Source of the DNA: Chryseobacterium sp. OSA05B
Lineage (GTDB): Bacteria > Bacteroidota > Bacteroidia > Flavobacteriales > Weeksellaceae
Length of the DNA: 64,000 bases
NCBI RefSeq assembly: GCF_019970065.1
Contig: NZ_JAHXYH010000003.1
Coordinates: 62,001-126,000, forward strand
Direction: 5' to 3'
Shown: positions 33,084 through 41,394 of the stretch, piece by piece
Position numbering within the stretch: the stretch's first letter is position 1
How the letters are laid out: every line of letters starts with the position of its first letter
Position numbers and translations under genes: made by a program
Notes under the pieces: generated by a model
The model's input: the letters and a program-made list of their open reading frames with translations, nothing else
Database searches by the model: none
What the model was told of the DNA's origin: nothing

Positions 33084-34445
33084 TTAAAGCAGTTTTTTAA
33101 TCCAGCTTAATTTCTTTTCAGAATAAGGAGGATATTTAATATTGGGTTCGCCCCAGGTTGCTTTTTCCAGGACAGACTTCTGATGCGAAAAGGCTTCAAA
33201 GCCATATTTTCCATGGTAATTTCCAATACCTGATGCTCCAACTCCTCCAAACGGTAATCTCTCGTTACCTAAATGCATGATCACATCATTGATGCATCCG
33301 CCACCAAAGGAAAGTTTCGATAGAAAAGCTTCTTTTTCCTCAGAATTTCTGGTGAACAGATAGGCGGCAAGCGGTTTTTCCTGTTCAAGGATGGTTGTCA
33401 TAACGAGATTAAAATGAGTAAACCTGATCACAGGCAATATAGGACCGAAAATCTCTTCCTGCATGACATCATCTTCCCAGTTTACATCATTCAGAAGGGT
33501 AGGTTCAATATATAATTTCTCTTCGTCAAAATTCCCTCCAAAATAAATTTTTCCTTTATTGATAAGCTTCGCCAGACGGTCGAAATTTCTACGGTTGATT
33601 ATTTTGGTATACTGTTCGGCATCCGGTCCGTATTTGAATTCCGTGATGTATTTTCTCAGCATTTCCAAAAACTGTTCATGAATGGCTTCTTCTACCAAGA
33701 GATAATCGGGTGCTACACAGGTTTGCCCTGCATTCAGAAATTTTCCCCAGACGATTCTTTTGGCGGCTACTTCAAGATCTGCATCTTTGGTAATAATAGC
33801 CGGAGATTTTCCTCCCAATTCCAGAACAACAGGAGTTAAATGCTCTGCAGCCGCCTTATATACGATTTTTCCAACTTTCGTGCTTCCTGTAAAAAAAATT
33901 TTGTCGAATTTCAGTTTTAATAGTTCTGTGGTTTCATCAATGCCTCCTTCATAAACATATAAATACTCAGCAGGGAAATTCTCGTTGATAAGTTTTGCCA
34001 TCACTTTCATGGTGTTTTCTGCTATTTCGCTGGGTTTTAAAATACAGCAGTTTCCCGCAGCCAATGCGGCGATCATAGGAGAAAGCGACAGTTGATAAGG
34101 GTAATTCCAGGCTCCGATTACCAGAACACAGCCCAACGGTTCGGGATGAATACTGCTTTTTCCAATCTGATTGGAAAGATTAGTTGTAACCTTTTTAGGC
34201 TTTGAAAGCGTGTTGATGTTGTTCAGATAATACTTAATATCATTCAGAACAAAAGAAAGCTCTGTGGTAAATGTATCAAACCTAGATTTGCCGAAATCCT
34301 TATGAATGGCTTCATATAAAAGATCTTCATTCTTCAGAAGAATATCCCGAAACTTTTCAAGATACATTTTCCTGAATTTGAGGCTTTTCGTCTGCTGTGT
34401 TTTGAAAAAAGTCTGTTGATTCAATACGATTTCCTGAATGTCCAT
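33084..34445 (-). CDS. NAD(P)-dependent aldehyde dehydrogenase
   Basis: 453 residues from the ATG at 34445; the frame extends to a TTG at 34472, which I consider less likely. Class 3-type short ALDH: LGCVLVIGAWNYPYQLSLSP, KIFFTGSTKVGK, VVLELGGKSPAII (general-base Glu), and NAGQTCVAPDYLLV (nucleophile Cys). Near the end are FGGVGASGIGNYHGKYGFEA and a short hydrophobic tail. It oxidises fatty or aromatic aldehydes to acids; the exact substrate is open. It follows the MFS gene on the same strand by 44 bp, but I see no functional link. Confidence 0.92.
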   Translation of the reverse strand: MDIQEIVLNQQTFFKTQQTKSLKFRKMYLEKFRDILLKNEDLLYEAIHKDFGKSRFDTFTTELSFVLNDIKYYLNNINTLSKPKKVTTNLSNQIGKSSIHPEPLGCVLVIGAWNYPYQLSLSPMIAALAAGNCCILKPSEIAENTMKVMAKLINENFPAEYLYVYEGGIDETTELLKLKFDKIFFTGSTKVGKIVYKAAAEHLTPVVLELGGKSPAIITKDADLEVAAKRIVWGKFLNAGQTCVAPDYLLVEEAIHEQFLEMLRKYITEFKYGPDAEQYTKIINRRNFDRLAKLINKGKIYFGGNFDEEKLYIEPTLLNDVNWEDDVMQEEIFGPILPVIRFTHFNLVMTTILEQEKPLAAYLFTRNSEEKEAFLSKLSFGGGCINDVIMHLGNERLPFGGVGASGIGNYHGKYGFEAFSHQKSVLEKATWGEPNIKYPPYSEKKLSWIKKLL

Positions 34446-34489
34446 AACATCAAATTTCCTGAAGTATAGCAAATTTTCGGCCTAAACAA

Positions 34490-36052
34490 TCACATAATAT
34501 TTCTCACCGCAATTTTCACAGGATGATACAGCAGTAAAGCAAAAGCCGTAATCAATGCCAGCCAGAAAAGTCCGGTGAAAATTTCCATATTGGAAAGAAG
34601 AATCGACTGAGCGGTTATTTTTCCTTTAAATGCACCGGCAGTCATAGATAACGACTCATTGACAGGGAGTTTGGCCAGATTAGCTCCGAAAATCTGGTTC
34701 CACTGGCTGTAGAAAACAGGATTGGTATCTGTCATATTGAAACTCAGGGTGTCAGAATGTTTTAGCGTTAAAAACAGCATCAAATTTTGCATTAACGCAT
34801 ATCCGATCGCGGTGGTCCAGAAACGGGTGGTAGTTCCTAAGGCCGTTGCATTAGCGACATATGGTTCCGGCATTCCGGAAATCAAAAAGAAAACAAGCGG
34901 CGTAAACAATAATCCTTGTGCGATTCCTTGCAGAAATAGAGGCGGGCAGATCGTGAACAGCGTAGTGTCCGGATAAAACGTGTAGGTAAACCATGCACAA
35001 TCGATGGCCAGCAGCAGAAATCCTGTGAAGAAAATGATCCTTGAAGAAACGCCCCGCATCAGACATATTCCTGATAAAATAACGCCCAATAAAGTCCCGG
35101 CTACATTCCAGTACTGAATATTGACAATATAATCCCACGGCCATTTCCATACGGTAGCCATAATGCTGTATACATTATTCAGCCCGGATCGGATCAGATA
35201 GAAAATAAAGAACAGAATCATTCCGGCAATGACATTTTTTGAACTGAACACTTCGTAATGAAAAAGTGGTCTTTTGGAATTCCTTTGCTTTAGCATAAAT
35301 AATCCACCGGAAAGTAGAAATATAAAAAAGCACATGATAATAGTGTCGGATTCAAGCCACATCAGTCTTTTGCCATAAATAATAGCATAACCTCCCGACT
35401 GCAGACAAGCCCAAAGGAGGAACCAGCTGGTAATGTCCAGTTGATACAGAGGCATTTTTGGGAAAAATCTATTAGTATTAAAAAGAGCAATTCCGATGAT
35501 CAGGACAAAGATGTGAAAGTAGGCCATCATCAGGATCATATGCTGGAAATCGTAATCTTCAATGCTGGATTTCAGTAAAGAAGTGGTGATGGTTCCGCCG
35601 GTCAGCATGATGGTGTACATAAACAGATAGGCTATTACTTTGGCGTGTTTTGTTTTTAATTCTGCGATGATCAGCGGGAGAAAAATGGCACCTTCGAACA
35701 GTCCGAAAATTCCTTCCAGAAACCGGATTACCAGAATAAGCTGATAATTATTGGTCACCGATAAAGCATACAATATAATCACAGAAACAGAGGCCATCAG
35801 AAGGATATAATATTTCACGCTGAAATACGCCATAAACCGCTGTAAAACTAAAAGCGTGACCACAAATGTCCCGTACATTAAAATCATTAAATACTGAATG
35901 TCATCTGAATCAACATCCATAAAAGAAGAGGTGAAGGCACTATTGGAATGCAAAAGCGACAACAACATCAGGTGGGGGAAAAGAGCGAGTACCAAAAGGG
36001 GCAGTTTCAGCCATTGGGGTACCCATTTGTGATAAACTATATTATGCTGCAT
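34490..36052 (-). CDS. MFS efflux transporter (DHA2/EmrB-like)
   Basis: 520 residues from the ATG at 36052. A longer frame to 36196 would translate a tandem repeat (NTSTHQHINTST), so I reject it. There are about 14 hydrophobic segments, as in DHA2 drug:H+ antiporters. Motif-like stretches include RFLEGIFGLFEGAIFLPLI (motif C-like region) and GIAQGLLFTPLVFFL. The inner-membrane pump would work with the HlyD adaptor at 36376-37422 and the TolC channel at 37428-38765. All three lie on one strand in the order tolC-hlyD-mfs, although a 323-bp gap with repeats separates the pump from the adaptor. Confidence 0.85.
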   Translation of the reverse strand: MQHNIVYHKWVPQWLKLPLLVLALFPHLMLLSLLHSNSAFTSSFMDVDSDDIQYLMILMYGTFVVTLLVLQRFMAYFSVKYYILLMASVSVIILYALSVTNNYQLILVIRFLEGIFGLFEGAIFLPLIIAELKTKHAKVIAYLFMYTIMLTGGTITTSLLKSSIEDYDFQHMILMMAYFHIFVLIIGIALFNTNRFFPKMPLYQLDITSWFLLWACLQSGGYAIIYGKRLMWLESDTIIMCFFIFLLSGGLFMLKQRNSKRPLFHYEVFSSKNVIAGMILFFIFYLIRSGLNNVYSIMATVWKWPWDYIVNIQYWNVAGTLLGVILSGICLMRGVSSRIIFFTGFLLLAIDCAWFTYTFYPDTTLFTICPPLFLQGIAQGLLFTPLVFFLISGMPEPYVANATALGTTTRFWTTAIGYALMQNLMLFLTLKHSDTLSFNMTDTNPVFYSQWNQIFGANLAKLPVNESLSMTAGAFKGKITAQSILLSNMEIFTGLFWLALITAFALLLYHPVKIAVRNIM

Positions 36053-36375
36053 GGTTGATGTGTTGATGTGTTGATGTGTTGATGTGTTGATTTGATGATT
36101 TGATGATTTGGTGATGGGAGAAAAAAACACGGAAAGACAAAGGAGCAGGGTGTAAAAAAGTAAAAGGTAAATTGACAAATACTTAAGAAAAATCATAAGT
36201 CTGTCGCTGCAAATCTGTCTTTCCGCTGAAAAAATCTAAGGCTATTTATTAAATGATAATATGCGAATTTAAAAATGTGAGGATGTGATCATTAATAAAG
36301 TATTCTTCTTCATTACGATCATTCATCTCTAATAACTCACACACCCTTACATTCTCTAACATTCACACTAAATCA
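36053..36375. other. Gap inside the efflux operon with an 8-bp tandem repeat
   Basis: No gene. It contains the GTTGATGT repeat (36054-36117) directly before the MFS start codon, and an imperfect inverted repeat between about 36270 and 36355 (AATGTGAGG ... CTCACACACCCTTACATT) that may be a stem. Nothing else is recognised. Confidence 0.6.
36054..36117. repeat. 8-bp tandem repeat upstream of the MFS gene
   Basis: Four exact GTTGATGT units (36054-36085), then GTTGATTT, GATGATTT twice and GGTGATGG with the same 8-bp period. On the coding strand it lies immediately 5' of the ATG, in the ribosome-binding region. Confidence 0.9.
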
Positions 36376-37422
36376 CTATATTTTTTTTGCACTCACAAGG
36401 ACATTCATCCCGGAAAGCAGTTTTTCGTTATTTTGATTGTTATCAAGAATAATTTTCACAGGAAATCGCTGTTCAATTTTCACGAAGTTTCCGGTGGCAT
36501 TATCCGGTTTTACCAGAGAAAACTGTGAACCTGAGGCGGGAGATACGGAAACGACTTTTCCTTTAAATTCAATATCAGGATAGGCATCTGCAGTAATGGT
36601 TACTTCCTGCTTTGAATCAATCTGTCCAAGCTGCGTTTCTTTATAATTGGCAATGATCCATTTTTCTTTGCTCACGATCTGAACCAGAGCCTGGCCTTCT
36701 TTAATAAGCTGTCCTTCCTGAATGGTCTTTTTTCCAACCCAGCCATCATAGGGAGCTGTAATCACGGTGTAAGAAAGGAAAAGTTTAGCATTGTTCAGGC
36801 TTGCAGAGCTCTGCTGGATCTGACTTCTGACAGGAGCTATTTTTGTCTGTTGCTCATTGGCGCCCGCTTTCACTGCATTTTTCTGCTGTTCCAGGGCTAA
36901 AAGATTAGCTTTTGCTTGCTCATAAGAAGCTTTTACGTTTTCAAACTGCTGTTCTGTGGCGGCATCTTCTGAAACTAAATTTTTATACCGCTTAAAATCC
37001 TGTTCCGTTCTCCATATGTCAATTTTGGCTGAAGCAATTTTAGCATCGATGATTTTGGAATCATTTTCTTTGGTATTGACGCCACTTTCAATGGTGGTGA
37101 TATTTTCAGCATTCGCATGAAGGCCTGCTTCAGCCATTTTCACCTGATTGACAAACTCTCTGTTGTCTATGACAATCAGTGTATCTCCTTTACGGACAAA
37201 CTGGTTTTCTTCGAACTGTATCGTTTTAATGAAGCCTGAAACCTTGCTGGAAACGGGCGTAATATATTGCTCGATCTGGGCATCATTTGTGGTGACATTT
37301 TTTCTTGAGAAAAGATAGAAACTTACCATTCCTGTCACTCCGCTGATGATCAGAATCCAGGCCAGCAGCGTGATCGTTTTGTTGATTCTTTTTTCCTTTT
37401 GTGTCAGTTGTTTCTTTGCCAT
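36376..37422 (-). CDS. HlyD/EmrA-type membrane fusion protein
   Basis: 348 residues. One N-terminal transmembrane helix (ITLLAWILIISGVTGMVSFY) is preceded by a basic cytoplasmic stretch. The barrel-sandwich hybrid halves are VSGFIKTIQFEENQFVRKGD and TAPYDGWVGKKTIQEGQLIK; a long coiled-coil hairpin lies between them (about 80-200). It bridges the MFS pump and the outer-membrane channel across the periplasm. It starts 5 bp after the TolC-like gene ends, so the two are surely co-transcribed. The closest functional analogue is EmrA. Confidence 0.92.
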   Translation of the reverse strand: MAKKQLTQKEKRINKTITLLAWILIISGVTGMVSFYLFSRKNVTTNDAQIEQYITPVSSKVSGFIKTIQFEENQFVRKGDTLIVIDNREFVNQVKMAEAGLHANAENITTIESGVNTKENDSKIIDAKIASAKIDIWRTEQDFKRYKNLVSEDAATEQQFENVKASYEQAKANLLALEQQKNAVKAGANEQQTKIAPVRSQIQQSSASLNNAKLFLSYTVITAPYDGWVGKKTIQEGQLIKEGQALVQIVSKEKWIIANYKETQLGQIDSKQEVTITADAYPDIEFKGKVVSVSPASGSQFSLVKPDNATGNFVKIEQRFPVKIILDNNQNNEKLLSGMNVLVSAKKI

Positions 37423-37427
37423 AGTTT

Positions 37428-38765
37428 TTATAAGTTTCCAATCGTGTACTGGAGTTGGTAATATTTTAATTGTCGATTTATTTTTACGGAGATAAGATTG
37501 GATTCAGCCTCCAGATAAGCATTGTCTGCATCAATAAGCTCGGTGATCAGACTTAATTTATTGGCATATTTTGTCTTTACAATTCTGTAGTTTTCCTTGG
37601 CCTGGCCAATAGCTTCCTCTGCGATTTTAACCTTCTGATCGGTTTCTTCAAACTTCTTATACGCTTCATAAACATGATGCCGTACATTTTCATCGTTTTC
37701 CTCGATCTGAAGTTTAGCCAGATCAATATTTTCCCTTGCTTCCTGCATTTTATATTTGTTTTTATACAGGTTTTCGATGGGGTAGGTAAGATTGACGCCC
37801 AACATTCCAAGACGGTAGGCATAAGGCTCGGGAGGAAAAAACATCATATTTGGGTACTTGATAAAATATTCTCCACCGGCTGTGATTCTCGGTAAATAAT
37901 TCGCTTTTGTGATCTTCTGATCCAATTGTTTTAACGAAAGGTTTTTGTGCGTCATCTCTACCGATTCATTTTTACTTAAAGCCGTTTCAGTAAGCTCATC
38001 AATATAAGGAACTGAAGCTTTGTCGGAGATCAGATCTTCCGTATCTGCATGCATTTCCTGGTTTTCCGGAAGTGAAAGAATGGTTTTAAGCTTATGTTCT
38101 GCAATCTGAATATCGTTATCCAGCTCTGTCCAGCTCATCGTATGGTTCGAAAGCTGTAAAGATGTTCTCAGGACTTCATTCACCGTAACTACTCCGTTCG
38201 CTTTCAAAGCTTTTACCTGTCTGATGTTGATGGAATCCTCCTTCATTTTATCGTTAATAAGGCTTTGCTGTTCCTTTAAATGATGGATCTGAAGAAAAGC
38301 GGTGATTATCTCCATTTTCAGCTGTCTTTCATCCTGATGGGTTCTTAAAGCTGAAATTTCGGTATCAATGGCTGCTTTCTTTTCTGTATTTCTAATCTTT
38401 CCACCCATATACACAGGAATCGAGGCTGCAAGGGTAAAATCATACATTCCGTTGATGACATCATATTTTGTGGCCTTACTGAAAAAGCCATTCTGATGCT
38501 GAAAAAGATTGGTCACCTGATTATAGCTTGTATGGAATTCAATATCCGGAAGTTTTTCCATAGCAAGGTCTTTTTCCCTGGTGACAGCCATTTCCTGTTT
38601 TAAATGGCTGATCCGGATGGTTTTGTTGTTTTTCAAACCGGTCTCTATAGCCTGTTGAAGGCTGAGATGCTGGTAATCGGTCATTTGTGAGTGTAAAAAA
38701 CTGCCTGTCAGCAGTAAGCACAACGCCATGTACCTGTATGGGCAGGCGTTAAATGTCATATTCAT
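37428..38765 (-). CDS. TolC-family outer-membrane efflux protein
   Basis: 445 residues from the ATG at 38765; a second in-frame ATG at 38729 precedes the signal peptide core (ALCLLLTGSFLHSQ) directly and could be the true start. Two outer membrane efflux (OEP) repeats are seen, the first starting LSLQQAIETGLKNNKTIRIS, with long alpha-helical heptads such as LHHLKEQQSLINDKMKEDS in between. It forms the trimeric channel of the tripartite pump with the HlyD and MFS proteins. It is the first gene of the operon and divergent from an AraC regulator. Confidence 0.93.
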   Translation of the reverse strand: MNMTFNACPYRYMALCLLLTGSFLHSQMTDYQHLSLQQAIETGLKNNKTIRISHLKQEMAVTREKDLAMEKLPDIEFHTSYNQVTNLFQHQNGFFSKATKYDVINGMYDFTLAASIPVYMGGKIRNTEKKAAIDTEISALRTHQDERQLKMEIITAFLQIHHLKEQQSLINDKMKEDSINIRQVKALKANGVVTVNEVLRTSLQLSNHTMSWTELDNDIQIAEHKLKTILSLPENQEMHADTEDLISDKASVPYIDELTETALSKNESVEMTHKNLSLKQLDQKITKANYLPRITAGGEYFIKYPNMMFFPPEPYAYRLGMLGVNLTYPIENLYKNKYKMQEARENIDLAKLQIEENDENVRHHVYEAYKKFEETDQKVKIAEEAIGQAKENYRIVKTKYANKLSLITELIDADNAYLEAESNLISVKINRQLKYYQLQYTIGNL

Positions 38766-38806
38766 AATTTAAGTAGAGGATTTTTGCTGAAATGATTTTG
38801 ATGCTG

Positions 38807-38837
38807 CAAAGTTACGTTGCAGAGTATCGGACCCGAT
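38807..38837 (-). promoter_or_regulatory. Promoter/operator of the efflux operon
   Basis: On the minus strand TAACTTTG (38814-38807) fits the minus-7 consensus. At the minus-33 position there is no TTG but a perfect small palindrome ATCGG-AC-CCGAT (38826-38837). A missing minus-33 with a palindrome in its place suggests a regulator-dependent promoter; the divergent AraC protein is the obvious candidate. Confidence 0.5.
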
Positions 38838-38902
38838 TTGCTAATACAGAAAAAGATTTGCTCATTTGCGCCAATGTAAAATTTTCTTCTTACCTTTATT
38901 CT

Positions 38903-39706
38903 ATGAATGATAGCCATTTTAAAGCAGTAGAGGAAGAGGATGCAGAATTTTATGTCTATAATGTATTTACAGGAGGTATAACCACAGACATTCATCATCA
39001 CAGTTCTGCCCAAATGGTGTATGCAGAGGGTGGAATAGTTCATATTTTTACGGATTTGAAACACTGGTATCTTCCAGCAAGATGCTTTATGTGGATTCCT
39101 GCCGGGACACCGCATTATATCTTTTCAACGAGCCCAAAAGTAGATTTTTACAATTTTTATTTTAAAAAAGAAGAAAATGAAAATGGCTTCTTTGATGAAA
39201 TTAATATTTATTCTGTCAGCCATCTTCTCCGGGAAATGATTTTGTATACCAAAGACTGGAATGGAAAAATCACAAAAAATGACGGTGCTAAATATTTTTT
39301 CCTCAAAGCTTTGAAAGGAATTCTTCCTGAAAAAAGAGATAAAAAGCTGGCTTTCCCTGTTCAGCATCCGTTTCCACAAGATGAAACCCTTTTAAAGATT
39401 GCAAAATACATTCATGACAATCTTGAAAAGCCTATTACCATTGAATCTACGGCAAAAGAATTCGGGATGAGCACCAGAACCCTCTCCAGAAAGTTTAAAG
39501 AGATTTTAGGCATGAATTACGTGCGTTTTCTGCGTGCGTTAAGAATTACCCGCTCGCTGGAACTCATGATGGAAGGAAAATACAATATGTACGAAATAGC
39601 GATGATGGTAGGCTACAACAGCCTGTCTTCATTCAGCAATATTTTTAAAAAAGTAATAGGAATACCGCCTACTGAGTATCAGCAGAAACTGAGAGGAGAG
39701 GATTGA
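38903..39706 (+). CDS. AraC family transcriptional regulator
   Basis: 267 residues from the ATG at 38903. The frame is open to an ATG at 38792, but a TACCTTTA minus-7-like element at 38891-38898 and the family N-terminus favour the shorter form. N-terminal cupin ligand-binding domain with TDIHHHSSAQMVYAEGG. C-terminal double helix-turn-helix: ITIESTAKEFGMSTRTLSRK and MYEIAMMVGYNSLSSFSNIF, then the signature end GIPPTEYQQKL. It is divergent from the tolC-hlyD-mfs operon, so it most likely controls efflux in response to a small molecule. Confidence 0.9.
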   Translation: MNDSHFKAVEEEDAEFYVYNVFTGGITTDIHHHSSAQMVYAEGGIVHIFTDLKHWYLPARCFMWIPAGTPHYIFSTSPKVDFYNFYFKKEENENGFFDEINIYSVSHLLREMILYTKDWNGKITKNDGAKYFFLKALKGILPEKRDKKLAFPVQHPFPQDETLLKIAKYIHDNLEKPITIESTAKEFGMSTRTLSRKFKEILGMNYVRFLRALRITRSLELMMEGKYNMYEIAMMVGYNSLSSFSNIFKKVIGIPPTEYQQKLRGED

Positions 39707-39756
39707 TTGTATTGGTGACTTCGGGAGCCGAATCCAACCGATTTTTTTGACTGCCT

Positions 39757-39840
39757 CTTAGCCCCGATAGAAACGGTTACCCCGCAGTAAGAGTTGGCTA
39801 AGCGGCTGCGCGAGGAGTATGAGTGGATAGCGGGATTAAG
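39757..39840. ncRNA. Structured intergenic element of unknown class
   Basis: An 84-nt element closed by CTTA-n2-CCCG (39757-39766) pairing with CGGG-n2-TAAG (39831-39840), with flanking GATAG/GATAG similarity. An internal GCAG (39784) could pair with CTGC about 20 nt on. It is unusually GC-rich for an intergenic stretch here and fits neither neighbouring gene. From memory, elements with AGCCCCGATAG ... GGATAGCGGG recur in flavobacterial genomes, but I cannot verify that or assign a family. The strand is uncertain. Confidence 0.4.
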
Positions 39841-39858
39841 CTTCTAAATAAAAGAAAA

Positions 39859-39886
39859 CAAAAAAACCACTTCAAACGAAGTGGTT
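39859..39886 (-). terminator. Terminator of the rpsF-rpsR-rplI operon
   Basis: On the minus strand AACCACTTC-GTTT-GAAGTGGTT runs straight into T7, 32 bp after the rplI stop. Confidence 0.92.
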
Positions 39887-39917
39887 GATATATTTGAGAA
39901 AATCTCTTCAGAGCTTA

Positions 39918-40436
39918 TTAAGCTTCTTCAGAAGGAGTTTCTTCTACTACTTTAGCTTTAGGAGCAGCTGGTTTAGGAGCTTCTACCGGAGCATCAGATA
40001 CGATGTCGAATTCGAAATTGTACTCAACATTTCTGTGAAGTCTGATGTTTGCAGTAACTTTACCAGTTCTCTTAATCGTGTTCCCTGGGATTTTGATGTA
40101 TTTCTTCTCTACAGAAACTCCAGCTTTAGCAAGAGCGTCAGAAAGATCAGAATTGTTGATAGATCCGAATAACTTGTCACCAGAACCTACTTTTGCAGGA
40201 ATAGTGATAGAAGTTTTCTTCAATTGATCTACTACACCGTTAGCTGCAGCGATAAGTTTAGCTTCTTCTTCTTTTCTAGCCTCTAAAGTAGCTTCAAGAG
40301 CTGCTTTGTTTTTAGGAGTCGCTAAAAGAGCAATTCCTTGAGGAAGTAAGAAGTTTCTTGCATAACCTGGCTTTACGCTTACTGTATCAAACTCAAGTCC
40401 TAAGTTTTCTACGTCTTTTTTTAGGATGATATCCAT
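39918..40436 (-). CDS. rplI: 50S ribosomal protein L9
   Basis: 172 residues. The N-terminal rRNA-binding domain begins MDIILKKDVENLGLEFDTVS and contains VKPGYARNFLLPQGIAL, the L9 signature. A long connecting helix (about 42-75) leads to the C-terminal domain with GSGDKLFGSINNSDL. An extra Ala/Pro/Glu-rich tail of ~22 residues follows, usual in Bacteroidota. It is the last gene of the operon, separated from rpsR by 170 bp that contain a hairpin and a heptamer-phased repeat. Confidence 0.97.
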   Translation of the reverse strand: MDIILKKDVENLGLEFDTVSVKPGYARNFLLPQGIALLATPKNKAALEATLEARKEEEAKLIAAANGVVDQLKKTSITIPAKVGSGDKLFGSINNSDLSDALAKAGVSVEKKYIKIPGNTIKRTGKVTANIRLHRNVEYNFEFDIVSDAPVEAPKPAAPKAKVVEETPSEEA

Positions 40437-40459
40437 TGTTGTTGTCCGTTTTTAGTTTT

Positions 40460-40527
40460 AGAGCCAAGACTAAAGAATCAAGAACCGAGACGTTACATCT
40501 TTTATCTTTTATCTTCTGTCTTTTATC
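40460..40527. repeat. Degenerate 7-bp periodic repeat inside the ribosomal operon
   Basis: AGA recurs at 40460, 40467, 40474, 40481 and 40488; then A/GTC recurs at 40497, 40504, 40511, 40518 and 40525. Every step is exactly 7 nt. Read on the minus strand it yields TCTTGGC-, TCTTGAT- and AAAAGAT-type words, like the tract at 17569. Confidence 0.8.
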
Positions 40528-40568
40528 TAAAAATCGTTAGAATTAAATTATTTTATTCAGCAACAAAA

Positions 40569-40586
40569 GAAGAGGTTGCCCTCTTC
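40569..40586 (-). promoter_or_regulatory. Hairpin between rpsR and rplI
   Basis: GAAGAGG / CCTCTTC with a 4-nt loop, followed on the minus strand by TTTTGTTG. It lies 20 bp after the rpsR stop and could act as a partial terminator that lowers L9 expression relative to S6 and S18, or as an mRNA 3' stabiliser. Confidence 0.5.
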
Positions 40587-40606
40587 TTCTATTTATTTTT
40601 TTTGTC

Positions 40607-40909
40607 TTATTTTAATAAGTCAGCTACGTAAGGTAGTAAAGAAAGGTGTCTTGCTCTTTTGATAGCAGCAGAAACTTTTCTTTGGTATTTTAAAGAAGTT
40701 CCAGTGTATCTTCTTGGTAAGATCTTACCTTGCTCGTTAACGAACTGTAATAAGAAGTCAGCATCTTTGTAATCAACGTGCTTAATTCCGTATTTTTTGA
40801 ATCTACAATATTTCTTTTCAGATTTTGTATTGATATCAAGTGGAGTAAGGAATTTTACTTCTGATTCTCCTCCAGCTGAGGCTTGTTTAGCCATTTCATC
40901 TATTGCCAT
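40607..40909 (-). CDS. rpsR: 30S ribosomal protein S18
   Basis: 100 residues. The core begins [20 protein letters not shown] and has [20 protein letters not shown] and [18 protein letters not shown], all diagnostic for S18. The N-terminal ~25 residues are longer than in E. coli, as normal for Bacteroidota. A second in-frame ATG lies five codons in. It is 32 bp downstream of rpsF. Confidence 0.97.
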   Translation of the reverse strand: MAIDEMAKQASAGGESEVKFLTPLDINTKSEKKYCRFKKYGIKHVDYKDADFLLQFVNEQGKILPRRYTGTSLKYQRKVSAAIKRARHLSLLPYVADLLK

Positions 40910-40941
40910 GTCTTGTCTTTTTTAAAAAATAGGGTTAATAA

Positions 40942-41283
40942 TTAAGCTCTAGCCGCTTTGATTTTAGTTCTTCTAGTTACAGCATACTCAACAGCGTGCT
41001 TGTCAAGTTTTGTAGTCAGGTAACGGATTACTCTCTCGTCACGTTTGAATGCTAATTCTAAATCAGCTACTACAGTACCTTCACCTTTAAACTCGATTAA
41101 AGTGTAGAATCCATTCTTTTTCAATTGAATTGGATAAGCTAGTTTTTTTAATCCCCAGTTCTCTTTGGCAACGATTTCACAGTTCTTTTCTTTTAAAAGA
41201 TCTTCAAATTTTTTCACTGCTTCCTCTACCTGAGCATCAGATAGAACGGGAGTTAAAATGAAAACAGTTTCGTAATTGTTCAT
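40942..41283 (-). CDS. rpsF: 30S ribosomal protein S6
   Basis: 113 residues, ferredoxin-like S6 fold: [20 protein letters not shown] at the start, [38 protein letters not shown] and [16 protein letters not shown]. It pairs with S18 on the 30S platform. It is the first gene of the operon, with a clear promoter immediately upstream. Confidence 0.97.
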   Translation of the reverse strand: MNNYETVFILTPVLSDAQVEEAVKKFEDLLKEKNCEIVAKENWGLKKLAYPIQLKKNGFYTLIEFKGEGTVVADLELAFKRDERVIRYLTTKLDKHAVEYAVTRRTKIKAARA

Positions 41284-41317
41284 AATGTTAAATGAATTTG
41301 TTAATTATTTCGAGGTG

Positions 41318-41348
41318 CAAAATTAGAGAATATATTTGGAATATGCAA
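41318..41348 (-). promoter_or_regulatory. Promoter of rpsF-rpsR-rplI
   Basis: Minus strand: TTG (41348-41346), 20-nt spacer, TAATTTTG (41325-41318). This is a full match to the TTG / TAnnTTTG Bacteroidota primary sigma consensus, 34 nt before the rpsF ATG. Confidence 0.8.
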
Positions 41349-41394
41349 TACTAGCTAGTGGAAATATATGTCTTTTTCATTAATAATAATTATT

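Noticed and set aside
36053..36196. N-terminal extension of the MFS transporter
   Set aside because: It would translate a tandem repeat (NTSTHQHINTST) and the normal family start is at 36052.
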